Shown: positions 8,561-16,624, counted from the stretch's first letter. The stretch is DNA of 64,000 nt from Chitinophagaceae bacterium UBA1953 (GCA_002336115.1 DDEN01000056.1:115577-179576), one strand, 5' to 3'. Program-made: numbers and translations. The notes: generated from the sequence alone by a model not told the origin.

Positions 8561-8588
8561 TAATAATAAACTTTAAAATATCCGAATC

Positions 8589-10487
8589 ATGGGAAAAATT
8601 ATAGGAATAGATTTAGGTACTACCAACAGTTGCGTGGCTGTAATGGAAGGTAACGAGCCTGTTGTTATTGCAAACGATGAAGGCCGTCGTACAACTCCGT
8701 CGGTAGTGGCATTTTTGAAAAATGGCGAACGTAAAGTGGGCGATCCTGCAAAACGCCAGGCAATTACAAACCCCATTAACACCATTAATTCTGTTAAGCG
8801 TTTTATGGGCCGCCGCTATGATGAAGTAGGCGAAGAAAGAAAACACTGGAGCTACAAAGTAGTGCAGGGTGACAATAATACTGTTCGTATTGACATAGAT
8901 GGCAGACTTTATACGCCACAGGAAATTTCGGCAATGGTGCTTCAGAAAATGAAGAAAACTGCTGAAGATTACCTGGGCCAGGAAGTTACAGAAGCAGTTA
9001 TTACCGTTCCTGCATACTTTAACGATGCTCAGCGCCAGGCTACAAAAGAAGCTGGTGAAATTGCAGGCTTAACTGTTCGCCGTATTGTAAATGAACCTAC
9101 TGCTGCTGCGTTGGCTTATGGCTTGGATAAAAAACACAAGGATCAGAAGATTGCTGTGTTTGATCTTGGTGGTGGCACATTCGATATCTCTATCCTTGAA
9201 TTAGGCGATGGAGTGTTTGAAGTAAAATCAACAAATGGTGATACACACCTTGGTGGTGATGATTTTGATAAAGTAATTATTGACTGGCTGGCTGAAGAAT
9301 TTAAAAGCCAGGAAGGAATTGATTTACGCAAAGACCCGATGGCTTTGCAACGTTTGAAAGAAGCTGCTGAAAAAGCAAAGATCGAATTGTCTTCTTCAAG
9401 CGAAACAGAAATCAATCTGCCGTATGTAACAGCTGTTGATGGTGTACCCAAACACTTAGTTACGAAATTAACCCGTGCAAAATTTGAAGCGTTAGCTGAT
9501 AATTTGTTTGAACGTTGTTTACGTCCTTGTGAACAGGCGTTGAAAGATGCCGGTTTATCTACAAGCGAAGTTGATGAAGTGATTTTGGTTGGTGGCAGTA
9601 CACGTATTCCAAAAGTGCAGGAAATAGTAGAAAAATTCTTTGGCAAGAAACCAAATAAAGGTGTAAATCCTGATGAAGTGGTTGCAGTAGGTGCAGCTAT
9701 TCAGGGTGCGGTATTAACCGGTGAAGTAAAAGATGTGTTGTTGCTCGACGTTACTCCGCTCAGTCTTGGTATTGAAACGCTGGGTGGTGTAATGACTGCA
9801 CTTATTCCAAGTAATACAACCATCCCTACTAAAAAGTCAGAAGTGTTCAGTACTGCTGCCGATAATCAACCGGGCGTACAGATTCATGTATTGCAGGGTG
9901 AACGCCCAATGGCAAAAGATAACAAGAGCCTTGGTATTTTCAACCTCGATGGTATTCCGCCAGCTCCACGTGGTGTTCCTCAAATTGAAGTAATATTTGA
10001 TATTGATGCCAACGGTATTATGCATGTTACTGCAAAAGATAAAGGCACCGGTAAGGAACAGAAAATTCATATCCAGGCGGGCAGTGGCTTAACAAAAGAA
10101 GAAATTGAAAAGATGAAGAATGAAGCTAAAGCCAATGAAGCGACAGATAAAGCAGAAAGAGAAAAAGTTGAAAAAGTAAATATGGCCGACAGCTTGATTT
10201 TCCAGACAGAAAAGCAACTGAAGGAATATAGAGACAAAATTTCAGCTGATAAAAAGGCACCTATTGAAGCTGCATTAACCAGGCTAAAAGATGCGCACAA
10301 AGCACAGGATATTGCAGGTATTGATGCTGCAACTGCAGAAATGAATACAGCATGGACTGCTGCAAGTGAAGAAATGTACAAAGCAACTGAAGGAGCCCAG
10401 GCTCAACCAGGTGCTGATGCAGGAGCTTCAACAGGCAGCACTTCTAATGATAATGTAGAGGATGCACAGTTTGAAGAAGTGAAGTAA
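8589..10487 (+). CDS. dnaK: Molecular chaperone DnaK (Hsp70)
   Basis: ATP-dependent Hsp70 chaperone of 632 residues, the usual length. The N-terminal ATPase domain starts GIDLGTTNSCVAVMEG and includes the phosphate-2 motif DLGGGTFDIS and the adenosine motif VGGSTRIPKVQ. The linker reads DVLLLDVTPLSLG and leads into the substrate-binding domain. The C-terminus ends EDAQFEEVK, as in typical bacterial DnaK. grpE and dnaJ are not adjacent, so dnaK stands alone with its own terminator. Its upstream region shares a conserved block with groES, suggesting joint heat-shock control. Confidence 0.98.
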   Translation: MGKIIGIDLGTTNSCVAVMEGNEPVVIANDEGRRTTPSVVAFLKNGERKVGDPAKRQAITNPINTINSVKRFMGRRYDEVGEERKHWSYKVVQGDNNTVRIDIDGRLYTPQEISAMVLQKMKKTAEDYLGQEVTEAVITVPAYFNDAQRQATKEAGEIAGLTVRRIVNEPTAAALAYGLDKKHKDQKIAVFDLGGGTFDISILELGDGVFEVKSTNGDTHLGGDDFDKVIIDWLAEEFKSQEGIDLRKDPMALQRLKEAAEKAKIELSSSSETEINLPYVTAVDGVPKHLVTKLTRAKFEALADNLFERCLRPCEQALKDAGLSTSEVDEVILVGGSTRIPKVQEIVEKFFGKKPNKGVNPDEVVAVGAAIQGAVLTGEVKDVLLLDVTPLSLGIETLGGVMTALIPSNTTIPTKKSEVFSTAADNQPGVQIHVLQGERPMAKDNKSLGIFNLDGIPPAPRGVPQIEVIFDIDANGIMHVTAKDKGTGKEQKIHIQAGSGLTKEEIEKMKNEAKANEATDKAEREKVEKVNMADSLIFQTEKQLKEYRDKISADKKAPIEAALTRLKDAHKAQDIAGIDAATAEMNTAWTAASEEMYKATEGAQAQPGADAGASTGSTSNDNVEDAQFEEVK

Positions 10488-10509
10488 GGAAGGTAACTGA
10501 ACATTCAAG

Positions 10510-10540
10510 AGCCGCAGACTATATAACTGCGGCTTTTTTA
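10510..10540 (+). terminator. Terminator of dnaK
   Basis: AGCCGCAG (10510-10517) pairs with CTGCGGCT (10527-10534), followed by a T-run. Confidence 0.85.
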
Positions 10541-10557
10541 TGTAAGTAATATAAATA

Positions 10558-10589
10558 ACAAAACCCGTTGTGTGAGCAACGGGTTTTGT
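10558..10589. terminator. Bidirectional terminator between dnaK and a small minus-strand gene
   Basis: A perfect 13-bp stem: ACAAAACCCGTTG (10558-10570) and CAACGGGTTTTGT (10577-10589) with a 6-nt loop. It lies 15 nt beyond the stop codon of the small ORF on the minus strand and probably serves that gene, while also backing up the dnaK terminator. Confidence 0.8.
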
Positions 10590-10604
10590 ATATAAAAAAT
10601 AATC

Positions 10605-10754
10605 TTAAATTAAATCAAGTGACTTAGCCAGGTAGTAACATACAAAAGGTAATGTTACCGTAATAAATTCCGGTTTTAACCAGAACAAAAGAAAGAATGC
10701 ACCAACAGATGCAAAAAATAATAACCAGTTGAGCGCAGATGATTTCTTTTCCAT
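10605..10754 (-). CDS. Small membrane protein, 49 residues, function unknown
   Basis: A 49-codon ORF with ATG at 10754 and TAA at 10605-10607. The product starts MEKKSSALNWLLFFASVGAF and forms two short hydrophobic stretches (about 10-25 and 30-45) broken by WFKPEF. It is supported as a gene by the TATCTTCG promoter-like box 15 nt upstream (10770-10777, one mismatch to TAnnTTTG), by the strong terminator just after the stop, and by its bacterial membrane-protein composition. I do not recognise the family. Confidence 0.6.
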   Translation of the reverse strand: MEKKSSALNWLLFFASVGAFFLLFWLKPEFITVTLPFVCYYLAKSLDLI

Positions 10755-10870
10755 GCAGTGATTTTTTTGCGAAGATAAGGGAATGAAATAAAGTGCAGAT
10801 TATTTTAAAAAAAATATTATATGTAATTTTTTTATACTCCAAATTCAAATGCGTAATCAAAAATCATAGT

Positions 10871-10909
10871 TATATTAGTGCATTAATTAACCAAAAATTT
10901 AATCGCATT
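10871..10909 (+). promoter_or_regulatory. Conserved promoter/leader of the first GIIYVP gene
   Basis: TATATTAGTG followed by TTAACCAAAA and an A/T-rich start region. The same order (TACATTAGTG, TTAACCAAAA) is found before the paralogue at 12065 (12029-12064). It probably represents a shared promoter -7 region plus 5' leader. Confidence 0.45.
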
Positions 10910-11353
10910 ATGAAAAAAATTGCAATTGTGCTGCTTGCTTCAGTATTAAGCATTTCTTTGCAGGCTGGTATTATTTATGTGCCATCTGACTTAACTGATA
11001 ATGGCAAGCAAGGTGTAGTTTCTACAGTTGAACCGAATCAAAAAAATGATGTTCAGACTTTTCTGTCACTTACTCCCTCTAAAGTTGAGCAAATGACGGG
11101 CAAGAAGATGAATTTTGTTCAGAAAATGGCTTTTAAAGCTGCTCAGAAATCAATGAAAAAAAAGGGGAGCACAGCCGATATTCCCCAGGTGTTATACATT
11201 GTACTGGCAATTTTTGGCCTTGCCTGGATTGCAATGGGAATTTTTGATAATTGGAAAGGTAGTACCTGGATTGTAAATCTTATCCTTACATTGTTGTTCT
11301 GGTTGCCGGGCTTTATTCACGCTTTGATAGTTATGAAAAAATATTATAACTAA
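10910..11353 (+). CDS. Small membrane protein with YqaE/Pmp3-like C-terminus, GIIYVP family
   Basis: Predicted envelope protein of 147 residues. The ATG at 10910 gives a clean signal peptide ending near SLQA, whereas the longer open frame upstream lacks one. The mature protein would begin GIIYVPSDLTDN, almost the same as in the next two genes. A basic stretch (about 70-87) precedes two hydrophobic segments; the second reads LNLILTLLFWLPGFIHALIV without its first residue changed much from YqaE/Pmp3 proteins, which help membranes cope with salt or potential stress. The biological role here is unknown. It is followed by a perfect 15-bp terminator, so each of the three related genes is probably transcribed separately. 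Confidence 0.7.
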   Translation: MKKIAIVLLASVLSISLQAGIIYVPSDLTDNGKQGVVSTVEPNQKNDVQTFLSLTPSKVEQMTGKKMNFVQKMAFKAAQKSMKKKGSTADIPQVLYIVLAIFGLAWIAMGIFDNWKGSTWIVNLILTLLFWLPGFIHALIVMKKYYN

Positions 11354-11360
11354 ACACCCA

Positions 11361-11400
11361 TCGGACTGGTTATTGCGGTTCAATAACCAGTCCGAATTTT
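11361..11400 (+). terminator. Terminator after the first GIIYVP gene
   Basis: A perfect 15-bp stem (11361-11375 with 11381-11395) with loop CGGTT, then ATTTTATATA. Confidence 0.85.
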
Positions 11401-11461
11401 ATATATATCATTTTAAGTTTTGTTTTAATGTCGTTTTTCAGTTACGACAAATTATAGAGCT

Positions 11462-11986
11462 ATGAAAGCATTTAGTTTAATACTAATAAGCCTGCTTGCT
11501 ATTTCTTTTTCATTTGCTGGTATAATTTATGTGCCAAAAAACGTTACGGCTTCACAGTTGCAGACTTCTGATTATCCGGTAGTTAATCAAACCCAACATT
11601 CATCAGGTAAAAAGGCTGGTGCAAGAAAACTTTTTATAAAAGTATTCAAAAAGAAAATCAGCAATATTGCTTCTTTTGTTAAGAAAAGTGGTGAAAAAAG
11701 CAAAGTTGTAGCCATAATTTTAGCCATTTTTTTAGGGCGGCTTGGTATTCATGATTTTTATCTTGGAAATAAAAGGGCTGGTTTTATAAAACTTGGAATT
11801 TATATTGTTGCAATGATTTTGTATATATCAGGTTACATTGCAGTTTATACTGAAGTTGTAGATTTCCCTATAACATTACTGATCGGGGCAGCTCTCCTTC
11901 TTATTTTAGGAATTTGGTCTATTGTGGATGCTATAAGAATTGGTACAGGAAAATATCAACCAGTTGACGGTTATTTCAGAGATTAA
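11462..11986 (+). CDS. TM2-domain membrane protein, GIIYVP family
   Basis: A 174-residue protein with a signal peptide (cleavage near SFSFA), the mature N-terminus GIIYVPKNVTAS, a strongly basic linker (about 45-78, many Lys) and a TM2 domain. The TM2 core is seen in LGRLGIHDFYLGNKRAGFIK and the following hydrophobic helices to about residue 160. TM2 proteins are small two- to three-helix membrane proteins of poorly known function. It is a tandem paralogue of the gene at 12065 (same GIHDFYLGNKR core and the same C-terminal pattern YxPVDGY/S). It does not share the TTAACCAAAA leader. Confidence 0.75.
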   Translation: MKAFSLILISLLAISFSFAGIIYVPKNVTASQLQTSDYPVVNQTQHSSGKKAGARKLFIKVFKKKISNIASFVKKSGEKSKVVAIILAIFLGRLGIHDFYLGNKRAGFIKLGIYIVAMILYISGYIAVYTEVVDFPITLLIGAALLLILGIWSIVDAIRIGTGKYQPVDGYFRD

Positions 11987-12028
11987 AACATTTGCTTAAC
12001 TTTTTTTCATCCGGTTTTGTCTATTTAG

Positions 12029-12064
12029 TACATTAGTGAATTCTTAACCAAAATCAAGCTAATT
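12029..12064 (+). promoter_or_regulatory. Conserved promoter/leader of the third GIIYVP gene
   Basis: TACATTAGTG, then TTAACCAAAA and AATT directly before ATG. It matches the layout at 10871-10909. A TTAACCAAAA block also precedes the beta-barrel gene at 12939. Confidence 0.45.
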
Positions 12065-12577
12065 ATGAGAAGAATTACTTTCTTAATTTTTACTGTTTTT
12101 TTTAGTATCTCGTCATTTGCTGGTATGATCTATGTCCCTGAGAATTCTACCGACAATGCCAAAGCATCAATAGCTCCTGTTACTAAGGCCGATGCAAAAA
12201 AAATGTCTAAAGGCAAACTATTCATGAAAGTATTTAAGAGCAAGTTTGCAAAATTGTTCGCTATGGGAAAAAAAGCCGGAGATAAAAGCAAGGTCGTTGC
12301 TGCTTTATTAGCAATTTTCCTTGGAAATTTCGGTATTCATGATTTTTACCTTGGCAACAAACGTAATGGTATTATCAAATTAGGAATGACAATTGTTGGA
12401 ATTGCATTAATGGTGGTAGGCTTTGCTTCTGTTGCTACAACAGAAACAGTTACTCTTCCTGCTCTGGCTATTGTAGGTTATCTTATTCTTTTAGGAGTGA
12501 GCATTTGGGCACTTGTTGATTTTATTCGAATTCTTACTGGAAGTTATGAGCCGGTGGATGGATCATATACTGACTAA
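12065..12577 (+). CDS. TM2-domain membrane protein, GIIYVP family
   Basis: A 170-residue paralogue of the previous gene. It has a signal peptide, mature N-terminus GMIYVPENSTDN, a Lys-rich linker (MSKGKLFMKVFKSKFAK) and a TM2 domain with NFGIHDFYLGNKRNG, then two or three membrane helices and a short polar tail YEPVDGSYTD. A terminator with a long T-run follows. The basic linker next to the membrane may bind lipid head groups or nucleic acid, but that is inference. Confidence 0.75.
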   Translation: MRRITFLIFTVFFSISSFAGMIYVPENSTDNAKASIAPVTKADAKKMSKGKLFMKVFKSKFAKLFAMGKKAGDKSKVVAALLAIFLGNFGIHDFYLGNKRNGIIKLGMTIVGIALMVVGFASVATTETVTLPALAIVGYLILLGVSIWALVDFIRILTGSYEPVDGSYTD

Positions 12578-12598
12578 ATTATTGTTTAAACATTTTCT

Positions 12599-12630
12599 AA
12601 AGGCTGCCATTAGCAGCCTTTTTTTTATAA
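12599..12630 (+). terminator. Terminator after the third GIIYVP gene
   Basis: AAAGGCTGC (12599-12607) and GCAGCCTTT (12613-12621) with loop CATTA, followed by T residues. Confidence 0.88.
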
Positions 12631-12694
12631 AATGTTTGGAAGAAATGTTTTCTGCTAAAGCAAAAAACATTTAATGTAGTTTCATTTATTTCTC

Positions 12695-12702
12695 TACTTT
12701 TG
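12695..12702 (+). promoter_or_regulatory. -7 box TACTTTTG before a short ORF
   Basis: Exact TAnnTTTG match in the 317-nt stretch between the TM2 gene and the beta-barrel gene, 14 nt before the ATG of a 53-codon ORF. Confidence 0.4.
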
Positions 12703-12716
12703 CATAAACACTTACT

Positions 12717-12878
12717 ATGAAAAATATTCGCTACCTCACTTCTGAAACGAATATTCTACAACAATTTGCAGATTCTCTATGTCGGGTTAAAACAATAACA
12801 GGCGACACTTTGAATCAAAGTTCAATTGACCCGCATTTAATTTCCCGGAAATCTTTTTGTAAGTGTTATATGCCATGA
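12717..12878 (+). CDS. Possible short ORF, 53 residues, unknown
   Basis: ATG at 12717 and TGA at 12876-12878. The product starts MKNIRYLTSETNILQQFADS and is hydrophilic, with three cysteines, no signal and no membrane segment. The only support is the promoter-like box 14 nt upstream and the otherwise unexplained 317-nt spacer. It could also be a small RNA or a gene remnant. I do not recognise it. Confidence 0.3.
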   Translation: MKNIRYLTSETNILQQFADSLCRVKTITGDTLNQSSIDPHLISRKSFCKCYMP

Positions 12879-12938
12879 TGTTTATGTGTAAGTTTTTCTA
12901 ATCTATATAAACTCTTTTTTTAACCAAAATTCAAAAAA

Positions 12939-13535
12939 ATGAAAAAAATCACTTTGCTTTTGTCAATGTTCATTTTCACAAGTGCAGCTTTGAAGGCACA
13001 GGTACAATTTGGTATTCAGGCTGGCCCTGCTTTCAGTTCAATGACCAGTAAAGCATCTGGCGTTAAAGTAACATATAATAAAACCGGATTTACCGCAGGT
13101 GTTCTGGCTGAACTGCCACTTGGAGAATCAGGCTTACATTTTCGCCCGGCGTTAAATTTTGTACAGAAAGGCGGCGATTTTGAGGGTGCATCTATTAATC
13201 TCAATTATCTCGAAGTTCCTTTAGATTTTACTTATAAACTGGATGCAGGTTCCGGTAAACTTTTTTTAGGTGCTGGTCCTTCTTTTGCAGTTGGAATGTC
13301 TGGAAAATGGAAATATGACGGAGAATCTGCTGATGTTACTTTCGGAAGTGGTGAAGAGGATATGAAACGAATGGACATTGGTGCAAATATGTTGGCTGGT
13401 TATCAGCTTTCCAATGGTCTCTTTTTAAGTCTGAATTATAATTTAGGATTGAGTAATATCAGCAATGGTTCTGATTCCAAAGATCATAATAACTATTTTG
13501 GTATCAGAATCGGTTATCTCTTTGGTGGTAAGTAA
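12939..13535 (+). CDS. Outer-membrane beta-barrel protein (PorT/OmpW-like small barrel)
   Basis: A 198-residue exported protein with signal peptide ending LKAQ. The mature part is amphipathic, with alternating hydrophobic strands typical of an eight-stranded outer-membrane barrel: VQFGIQAGPAFSSM, HFRPALNFVQKGG, LFLGAGPSFAVGMSG, and a C-terminal strand NYFGIRIGYLFGGK. It fits the Bacteroidota PorT-family barrel proteins that carry a QFGIQAG-type start. The ligand or partner is unknown. TTAACCAAAA lies in its leader. Confidence 0.8.
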   Translation: MKKITLLLSMFIFTSAALKAQVQFGIQAGPAFSSMTSKASGVKVTYNKTGFTAGVLAELPLGESGLHFRPALNFVQKGGDFEGASINLNYLEVPLDFTYKLDAGSGKLFLGAGPSFAVGMSGKWKYDGESADVTFGSGEEDMKRMDIGANMLAGYQLSNGLFLSLNYNLGLSNISNGSDSKDHNNYFGIRIGYLFGGK

Positions 13536-13558
13536 TAAATCTGGTAATAATAATTTGG

Positions 13559-13590
13559 GGCTGCTTCTTTGGTTAGAAGCAGCCTTTTTA
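13559..13590 (+). terminator. Terminator after the beta-barrel gene
   Basis: GGCTGCTTC (13559-13567) pairs with GAAGCAGCC (13576-13584), then TTTTT. Confidence 0.88.
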
Positions 13591-13704
13591 ATTTGAAGAC
13601 ATAGATAAAATATTAGCCGTAGATATTAACCGGAGCAAAAACTTTTTTTAAGTAACCTCTTTTTTATAATTTTTACCTAACTTAAATTTAAATAAAGCCA
13701 TATT

Positions 13705-14133
13705 ATGCGAAAAGTATCACACATTCTCCAGAGAAAAGGGAAAAATATCGTTACAGTAGAGCCCGGTCTTCCTGTTATTAATGCACTACAGATTATGGCA
13801 GAAAAAAATATTGGTTCGGTTATGGTTGTTGAGAATAACGAATACCTCGGCGTAATGACAGAAAGGGATTATGCACGAAAAATTGTACTTAAGGGAAAGT
13901 CTTCAACAGAAACGTTTGTAAAAGATATTATGACTACCGGCCTTCCACGGGTTACACCCGATATTTCAATTGAAACCTGTATGCACATCATGAGCGAAAG
14001 TAATATCCGCTATTTGCCAGTATTTGAAAATGATGAAATAGCTGGTATTATTTCAATTAATGATGTTGTAACCGAAACAATTCTTTCTCAAAAGGAAACA
14101 ATTGAACATCTGAAGAGTTACATTCAGTCGTAA
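13705..14133 (+). CDS. CBS-pair domain protein
   Basis: A 142-residue soluble protein made of two CBS motifs (about residues 12-67 and 76-132) and no other domain. Typical pieces are NIGSVMVVENNEYLGVMTERD and the repeat NIRYLPVFENDEIAGIISI. Free-standing CBS pairs bind adenosyl ligands such as AMP, ATP or NAD and act as energy sensors on a partner protein. The partner is unknown; the nearest gene is the ABC exporter 93 nt downstream, which has its own promoter box. GTAACC occurs at 13652-13657 in its upstream region. Confidence 0.85.
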   Translation: MRKVSHILQRKGKNIVTVEPGLPVINALQIMAEKNIGSVMVVENNEYLGVMTERDYARKIVLKGKSSTETFVKDIMTTGLPRVTPDISIETCMHIMSESNIRYLPVFENDEIAGIISINDVVTETILSQKETIEHLKSYIQS

Positions 14134-14211
14134 TTTTTCTTTATAAATAGGGCTCTTCCGGAATGTGAATATCACATTTGATAAATGGCTGTGCGGGTAA
14201 CTTTCTGATTG

Positions 14212-14219
14212 TAACTTTG
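14212..14219 (+). promoter_or_regulatory. -7 box TAACTTTG of the ABC exporter
   Basis: Exact TAnnTTTG match 7 nt before the ATG at 14227, predicting a leaderless or nearly leaderless mRNA. Confidence 0.55.
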
Positions 14220-14226
14220 CCGCTGC

Positions 14227-16047
14227 ATGAAGCATTTATCATATCTCAACAAATATTTCTGGAAATACCGGTGGCGCTTACTGCTGGGTATTTTTTTTAT
14301 TTTCATTTCAAACTATTTCGCTGTACTTGCTCCGCAGGTTACAGGTTATATTATTGATAAAGTACAATTATACCTTTCCGGAGCATCAAAAAATCATGCT
14401 GCTGCTTATAACGACTGGCTGGTAACGCTGATTATTGCAAAAATTGAAGCATCAGGTTTTACATTCACAGGTGTTGTGGCTTTATTTGGTGTAATACTTC
14501 TGGTGTTTGCTGTATTAAGAGGCTTTTTTATGTTTCTTATGCGGCAAACGATAATTGTAATGAGCAGGTTTATTGAATACGATCAAAAAAATGAGGTATT
14601 TGAACATTATCTTAAGCTTGATACTAATTTTTATAAAACACATGAAACCGGCGATTTAATGAATCGTATGGCTGAAGATGTAAGCCGTGTTCGCTCCTAC
14701 ACAGGGCCTGCAATTATGTATCTGATAAACCTTGTAGCTCTTATTTCACTGAGTGTTTTTTTTATGGTGAAGAAAAACCCTGAATTATCCCTTTACGCAC
14801 TTGCCCCTTTACCAATACTTGCAATTACTATTTATTTTGTAAACACAATCATCAATAAAAAAAGCGAAGAGGTGCAGGCAAGGTTATCTGATCTTACAAC
14901 CAATGCACAGCAGGCATATTCAGGTATTCGTGTAATAAAATCATTTGTTCAGGAAAATGCAATGATCCGTTTCTTTCAGTCGAACAGCGATCAATACCGC
15001 ACAAGTGCGATGGCGTTATATAAAATTGAAGCCGTTTATTTTCCAGTAATGGCTTTTATTATCGGCATCAGTACAATTGCAGTTGTTTTTATCGGCGGAC
15101 TTAGGAACCTCGATGGCTCAATCAAAATAGGCGATATGGCTGCTTTCATCATGTATCTGACAATGATGACTTTTCCTGTAAGCGCTATTGGCTGGGTTGC
15201 AAGTACCATTCAGCGGGCAGCGGCTTCACAACGACGGCTAAATGAATTTTTATTAACCGAGCCAGCAATTGAATCGGGCACAGGTTCCTTGCATCATCAT
15301 GTAGAAGGTGATATTGAATTTGATAATGTGAGTTTTACATACCCACACACGGGCATTGAGGCTTTGAAAAATTTCGATCTGAAAATCAGTAAAGGTCAGA
15401 AAGTGGCTGTAATTGGTCGTACCGGCTCAGGTAAATCAACAATTGCCCAGTTATTATTGCGGTTTTATGATCCTTCATCAGGAAAAATTAAAATTGATGG
15501 CAGGGAATTAACCGGGCTGGATGTTCAATACTACCGCAAGCAGGTAAGTTATATACCGCAGGAAGTGTTTCTGTTCAGCGACTCAATTCTCAACAACATT
15601 TCGTTTGGAAGTGAGTTAAAGGATGATACAGCAATTAAAGAAGCTGCAGTAACTGCTGCGGTTGATAAGGATATACGTTCTTTTGCCGCAGGATACAATA
15701 CGGTTGTTGGTGAACGAGGTGTAATGCTGAGTGGCGGACAAAAACAACGGATTTCAATTGCCAGAGCTTTGGTAAAAGATCCCGGTTTTATTATTCTGGA
15801 TGATTGTTTGAATGCTGTGGATGCAAGAACTGAGCAGGAAATACTTACACACCTGTCGGGTTATCTGCAGAATAAAACAGCGATTGTAATTACCCACAGA
15901 ATTTTTTCCCTGCTTCAGTTTGACAGGATTCTTGTAATGGAGGAGGGGCATATTGCCGAACAGGGAACACATGAAGAATTACTGGCCAGGAAAGGTCTTT
16001 ATGCCGATTTATACAGCCGCCAGCAATTGGAAGAGATGGCTTCCTGA
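14227..16047 (+). CDS. ABC exporter half-transporter (MsbA-like, permease plus ATPase)
   Basis: A 606-residue fused exporter: six membrane helices (about 15-325) then an ATPase domain (about 355-590). Walker A is GRTGSGKST (Lys403), the Q-loop is YIPQEVFLF, the signature is LSGGQKQR and the H-loop is ITHRI. Walker B reads FIILDDCLNAVD, so Asp526 stands where the catalytic Glu normally is; this is a conservative change and may slow hydrolysis. Such homodimers export lipids or hydrophobic compounds; the substrate cannot be told. It is not in an obvious operon, with CBS gene upstream and DUF3276 downstream under its own promoter. Confidence 0.9.
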   Translation: MKHLSYLNKYFWKYRWRLLLGIFFIFISNYFAVLAPQVTGYIIDKVQLYLSGASKNHAAAYNDWLVTLIIAKIEASGFTFTGVVALFGVILLVFAVLRGFFMFLMRQTIIVMSRFIEYDQKNEVFEHYLKLDTNFYKTHETGDLMNRMAEDVSRVRSYTGPAIMYLINLVALISLSVFFMVKKNPELSLYALAPLPILAITIYFVNTIINKKSEEVQARLSDLTTNAQQAYSGIRVIKSFVQENAMIRFFQSNSDQYRTSAMALYKIEAVYFPVMAFIIGISTIAVVFIGGLRNLDGSIKIGDMAAFIMYLTMMTFPVSAIGWVASTIQRAAASQRRLNEFLLTEPAIESGTGSLHHHVEGDIEFDNVSFTYPHTGIEALKNFDLKISKGQKVAVIGRTGSGKSTIAQLLLRFYDPSSGKIKIDGRELTGLDVQYYRKQVSYIPQEVFLFSDSILNNISFGSELKDDTAIKEAAVTAAVDKDIRSFAAGYNTVVGERGVMLSGGQKQRISIARALVKDPGFIILDDCLNAVDARTEQEILTHLSGYLQNKTAIVITHRIFSLLQFDRILVMEEGHIAEQGTHEELLARKGLYADLYSRQQLEEMAS

Positions 16048-16077
16048 AGTAACTATATTGCCTGCTTCAGGAAAATT

Positions 16078-16106
16078 TTGCCAAATGGAAAAGAAATTTA
16101 TCTTTG
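16078..16106 (+). promoter_or_regulatory. Promoter of the DUF3276 gene (TTG-N18-TATCTTTG)
   Basis: -33 TTG at 16078-16080 and -7 TATCTTTG at 16099-16106, with an 18-nt spacer. This is a full match to the Bacteroidota housekeeping promoter and gives a leader of about 35 nt. Confidence 0.65.
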
Positions 16107-16148
16107 TCGCTGTTTGAAAAAAGATTGCACAACTAAAACTTAAAAACT

Positions 16149-16598
16149 GTGGCGTACGAAAACAATGACAAACGGATGGAAAGTATTTACAGCAAACGAA
16201 TCCGTGCAGGAAAGAGAAGGACTTATTTCTTTGATGTAAGGTCAACCCGTGGCAATGATTATTACCTCACAATTACGGAGAGCCGTAAACGTTTTACAGG
16301 TGAAGGTTATGATCGTCATAAAATCTTCCTTTACAAAGAAGATTTCAACAAATTCATTAAAGGATTAAATGAAGCTGTTGATTATGTGAAAACAGAGTTA
16401 ATGCCTGATTTTGATTTTGATGCGTTTAATCATGAAGATGCTCCGTCAAGCGGCGATTATGACGGGAATGAATCTGTAGCTGTTGTAAATGAAGTTGAAG
16501 CAGCACCCGCTCCGGTTGAAGTGAAAGTGTCTCCGGTTGCAGCAACTGATGCAAGTGCTGGCAGCAATCTTGCTAATGAAGAAGTTGACAAATGGTAA
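16149..16598 (+). CDS. PUR-alpha-like DUF3276 family protein
   Basis: A 149-residue protein of the DUF3276 family, whose members have a PUR (purine-rich element binding) fold and bind single-stranded nucleic acid. The GTG at 16149 is chosen as the start because it begins the conserved MAYENND sequence and no ATG fits better. The folded part is about 10-85 (SKRIRAGKRRTYFFDVRST, then FTGEGYDRHKIFLYKEDF). The rest is an acidic, Ala/Pro-rich tail. Common in Bacteroidota and usually highly expressed; a good promoter and a strong terminator flank it, so it is a single-gene unit. Confidence 0.85.
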   Translation: MAYENNDKRMESIYSKRIRAGKRRTYFFDVRSTRGNDYYLTITESRKRFTGEGYDRHKIFLYKEDFNKFIKGLNEAVDYVKTELMPDFDFDAFNHEDAPSSGDYDGNESVAVVNEVEAAPAPVEVKVSPVAATDASAGSNLANEEVDKW

Positions 16599-16624
16599 AG
16601 TAAAACCCAAACCAACTGATAAAG

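Noticed and set aside
8535..8566. A possible CIRCE/HrcA operator upstream of dnaK (GCACT...GAGTACTAA)
   Set aside because: The half-sites are imperfect and separated by about 5 nt instead of 9, and no similar sequence is before groES.
9143..10381. Long minus-strand ORFs (up to 167 codons) across dnaK
   Set aside because: They are antisense to a highly conserved gene and Ser-rich with no recognisable motif.
10793..10909. A longer N-terminus for the first GIIYVP protein
   Set aside because: It would put about 39 residues before a clear signal peptide and run through the conserved promoter/leader block.
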